This document shows positions 5,859 through 7,396 of a stretch of 7,396 bases of DNA, one piece after another (the first letter of the stretch is position 1; the number at the start of each line of letters is the position of its first letter). The DNA comes from Desulfobacterales bacterium (GTDB lineage Bacteria; Desulfobacterota; Desulfobacteria; Desulfobacterales; Desulfosalsimonadaceae): the NCBI GenBank assembly GCA_018399455.1, contig JAGYOT010000083.1:1-7396 (forward strand). The letters are read 5' to 3'. The notes below the pieces were generated by a model. It saw nothing but the letters and a program-made list of their open reading frames with translations. It did no database searches and was not told where the DNA came from. Both the position numbers and the translations under genes were made by a program.

Positions 5859-7109
5859 GTGTTTTTACTGCTGTTTCTATATTCTGTGATTTATTTTTGC
5901 AGAACCGGCGAATACGTCCCTTTCATCGGCCAAGTGCATTTTCTCGCCACGATCCGGCACGAAGCGCTTGTAGCCCTGTTGTTGCTCGGTGTGATCATCC
6001 TGAGCACGGAAGGCCGGCGCAATCTCGGCGAAGCTTTTCAAAACGGCGCCTGGAAAGCTCACGTGGCCTTTCTTGGCCTGACCTTTTTGTCAATTCCATT
6101 TGCCGCATGGCCGGGGAATGCCTTTTCTTGGTTTGTTGACTTTTTCAAGCTGTTTCTTTTTTGTGTCATGATTGTGGCGTGCATTCGGGATGAGAATGAA
6201 TTCAACAAATACATCCTCGTTTACATCGTGTGCATGATATACATTGCTTACGGCCCCGTTCAAAACTACCTGGCAGGGAATTTCATGTATGATTACGCCA
6301 CGCACACCCACCGCATTGGCAGTCCGATCAATTTTTACAAAAACCCCAATGTCCTGGCCGCAACGCTGTTGCAATGCGTGCCGTTTATCTACTACCGGAT
6401 TGTCCACACCGGTCTTTTTCAAAAAAAATTGGTGAACGGGATATGGATCGCGGTCATTGCCATGATGCTTTTCGTTGTCATCATTACAGGGTCGCGGGGG
6501 GGCTTTCTCGTTCTGGCCGGCCTGGCCTTTATCATCTGTTACCGGAGTTCGTACCGGAAGGCCGCCTTGGTCTGTGGCCTTGTTTTGGCTGTAATTGGTT
6601 GGTTTGTCATGGGCGAGGAGTATCAACAACGATACATGACCATAACAGAGATGGGAGAAAGCGACAAGCCCGCAATGGATCGGATCTTGGGGTTGAAGCA
6701 CGGATTTCAGATGATGCTGTCCCGTCCTGTCCTGGGCGTCGGGATCGGATGTTACCACCATGCCCGTTGGCACATGTTCGAATATCCTTTATGGGCCCAT
6801 AGCCTCCCCGGACAGCTCATGGGCGAACTGGGAGTGCTCGGCACTGTCACCTTTGTGGTGTTTATCTTTCAATTTTACAAGAATACCCGGCAGACAAGGC
6901 GAAATCTCGCAGAAAACGGAATGCAAAGCAGCATGCTTGCCTATCAGGCCTTGGCTTTAGAAGCCTCCATGTTTGCGCAGATTATCAACGGAATTGGCCA
7001 GCACAGCCTTTATTTGTTCGGTTTTTATGTTATGAGCGCGCTCTCTGTGGTATTGCTTCGCATAACCAAGTATAAGGTCAAGGCGCTTACCATCGAAGAT
7101 GAAAAATGA
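5859..7109 (+). CDS. O-antigen ligase / Wzy polymerase-like membrane protein
   Basis: The 416-residue polytopic membrane protein has the O-antigen ligase (Wzy_C) domain, whose members polymerise repeat units or ligate finished glycan to an acceptor at the periplasmic face. Key signatures are NFYKNPNVLAATL (158-170), TGSRGGFLVLAG (210-221), the basic loop MDRILGLKHGF (273-283), SRPVLGVGIG (288-297), and WAHSLPGQLMGELGVLG (312-328) with the conserved periplasmic His314. About ten hydrophobic segments are seen, ending in a short cytoplasmic tail. No ATG lies near the true N-terminus. I chose GTG at 5859, preceded by GGGA at 5848-5851. TTG at 5853, overlapping the flippase stop by four bases, is an alternative. 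Farther-upstream starts would run deep inside the flippase gene. Its end overlaps the next ATG by four bases. Sequence alone cannot separate polymerase from ligase. Confidence 0.85.
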   Translation: MFLLLFLYSVIYFCRTGEYVPFIGQVHFLATIRHEALVALLLLGVIILSTEGRRNLGEAFQNGAWKAHVAFLGLTFLSIPFAAWPGNAFSWFVDFFKLFLFCVMIVACIRDENEFNKYILVYIVCMIYIAYGPVQNYLAGNFMYDYATHTHRIGSPINFYKNPNVLAATLLQCVPFIYYRIVHTGLFQKKLVNGIWIAVIAMMLFVVIITGSRGGFLVLAGLAFIICYRSSYRKAALVCGLVLAVIGWFVMGEEYQQRYMTITEMGESDKPAMDRILGLKHGFQMMLSRPVLGVGIGCYHHARWHMFEYPLWAHSLPGQLMGELGVLGTVTFVVFIFQFYKNTRQTRRNLAENGMQSSMLAYQALALEASMFAQIINGIGQHSLYLFGFYVMSALSVVLLRITKYKVKALTIEDEK

Positions 7110-7396
7110 AAAAAATTCTTATCATTGCATATTATTTCCCGCCAATCCATGCCAGCGGGGTATACCGGCCGCTGAAGTTCGCAAAATATCTGCGCGGCTT
7201 CGGGTGGGAACCGCTTATTTTGACAATAGATGCCGTCTGTGGACATGGCAAAGATCCCGGGCTGCTGTGGGATCTATCAGCTGATCTAAAGATTGAGCGC
7301 ACTTCGCAATGGGATTGTTACCGCATAGTCGAACTGATTAAGAAATTGTCAAGGAGTGTAAACAAAGAAAATCAACCCCCCGAATCAAAAGCATTC
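7106..7396 (+). CDS. Glycosyltransferase family 4 (GT-B), N-terminal fragment
   Basis: The gene starts with ATG at 7106, in a 4-base ATGA overlap with the ligase-like gene, and runs out of the right edge after 97 codons without a stop. The N-terminus KKILIIAYYFPPIHASGVYR, continuing PLKFAKYLRGFGWEPLILT, is the classic first strand, glycine-rich loop and helix of GT4-type acceptor domains (Ser17-Gly18, Arg21, Lys24). These cytoplasmic retaining enzymes add a hexose or similar sugar from a nucleotide donor to the growing lipid-linked unit. The donor-binding C-terminal domain lies outside the window, so the sugar cannot be inferred. No strong ribosome site is visible, and translation is probably coupled to the upstream gene. 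Confidence 0.85.
   Translation, partial: MKKILIIAYYFPPIHASGVYRPLKFAKYLRGFGWEPLILTIDAVCGHGKDPGLLWDLSADLKIERTSQWDCYRIVELIKKLSRSVNKENQPPESKAF

Noticed and set aside
6090..6773. A long open frame on the minus strand opposite the ligase-like gene
   Set aside because: It is a shadow: the + strand frame has clear O-antigen ligase motifs, while the minus-strand translation has low-complexity, motif-free composition.
7252..7275. Inverted repeat AGATCCC ... GGGATCT
   Set aside because: It is a 7-bp stem with a 10-base loop inside GT4 coding sequence (codons for DPGLLWDL), with no T-run and no junction, so probably chance.

Overview
The window is a stretch of a bacterial surface-polysaccharide (exopolysaccharide or O-antigen-like) biosynthesis locus. 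All genes are on the + strand and almost gap-free. It holds six complete genes and two genes cut by the window edges. Base composition looks moderate, roughly half G+C. The gene content (flippase, O-antigen ligase/polymerase, sugar transferases) points to an envelope-polysaccharide producer, most likely Gram-negative. Similar gene mixtures occur in Proteobacteria and Desulfobacterota, but nothing here fixes the taxon.

Layout: (a) 1-161, the C-terminal tail of a probable membrane family-2 glycosyltransferase. (b) 190-738, a hexapeptide-repeat O-acyltransferase. (c) 735-1589, a PAPS-type sulfotransferase, coupled to (b) by a 4-base ATGA overlap. (d) 1590-1738, the only sizeable intergenic gap, with several short dyads and a REP-like fragment. 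(e) 1739-3649, an asparagine-synthetase-like protein whose N-terminal glutaminase domain has lost the catalytic Cys. (f) 3663-4394, an aspartate/glutamate racemase-family protein. (g) 4384-5856, a Wzx-like flippase. (h) about 5859-7109, an O-antigen ligase/Wzy-like polytopic protein. (i) 7106 to the window end, the N-terminus of a GT4 glycosyltransferase. Genes e to i are separated by 13 bases or less, or overlap, so they probably form one transcription unit.

Working model (inference): glycosyltransferases build a lipid-linked repeat unit in the cytoplasm. The acyltransferase, the sulfotransferase and possibly an amino-acid ligation step decorate it. The flippase exports it, and the Wzy/WaaL-like protein polymerises or ligates it. 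The most interesting part is the adjacent pair of a glutaminase-dead asparagine-synthetase homologue and an amino-acid racemase. Together they suggest ATP-dependent amide attachment of a D-amino acid (such as D-Asp or D-Glu) to a sugar, rather than synthesis of free asparagine.
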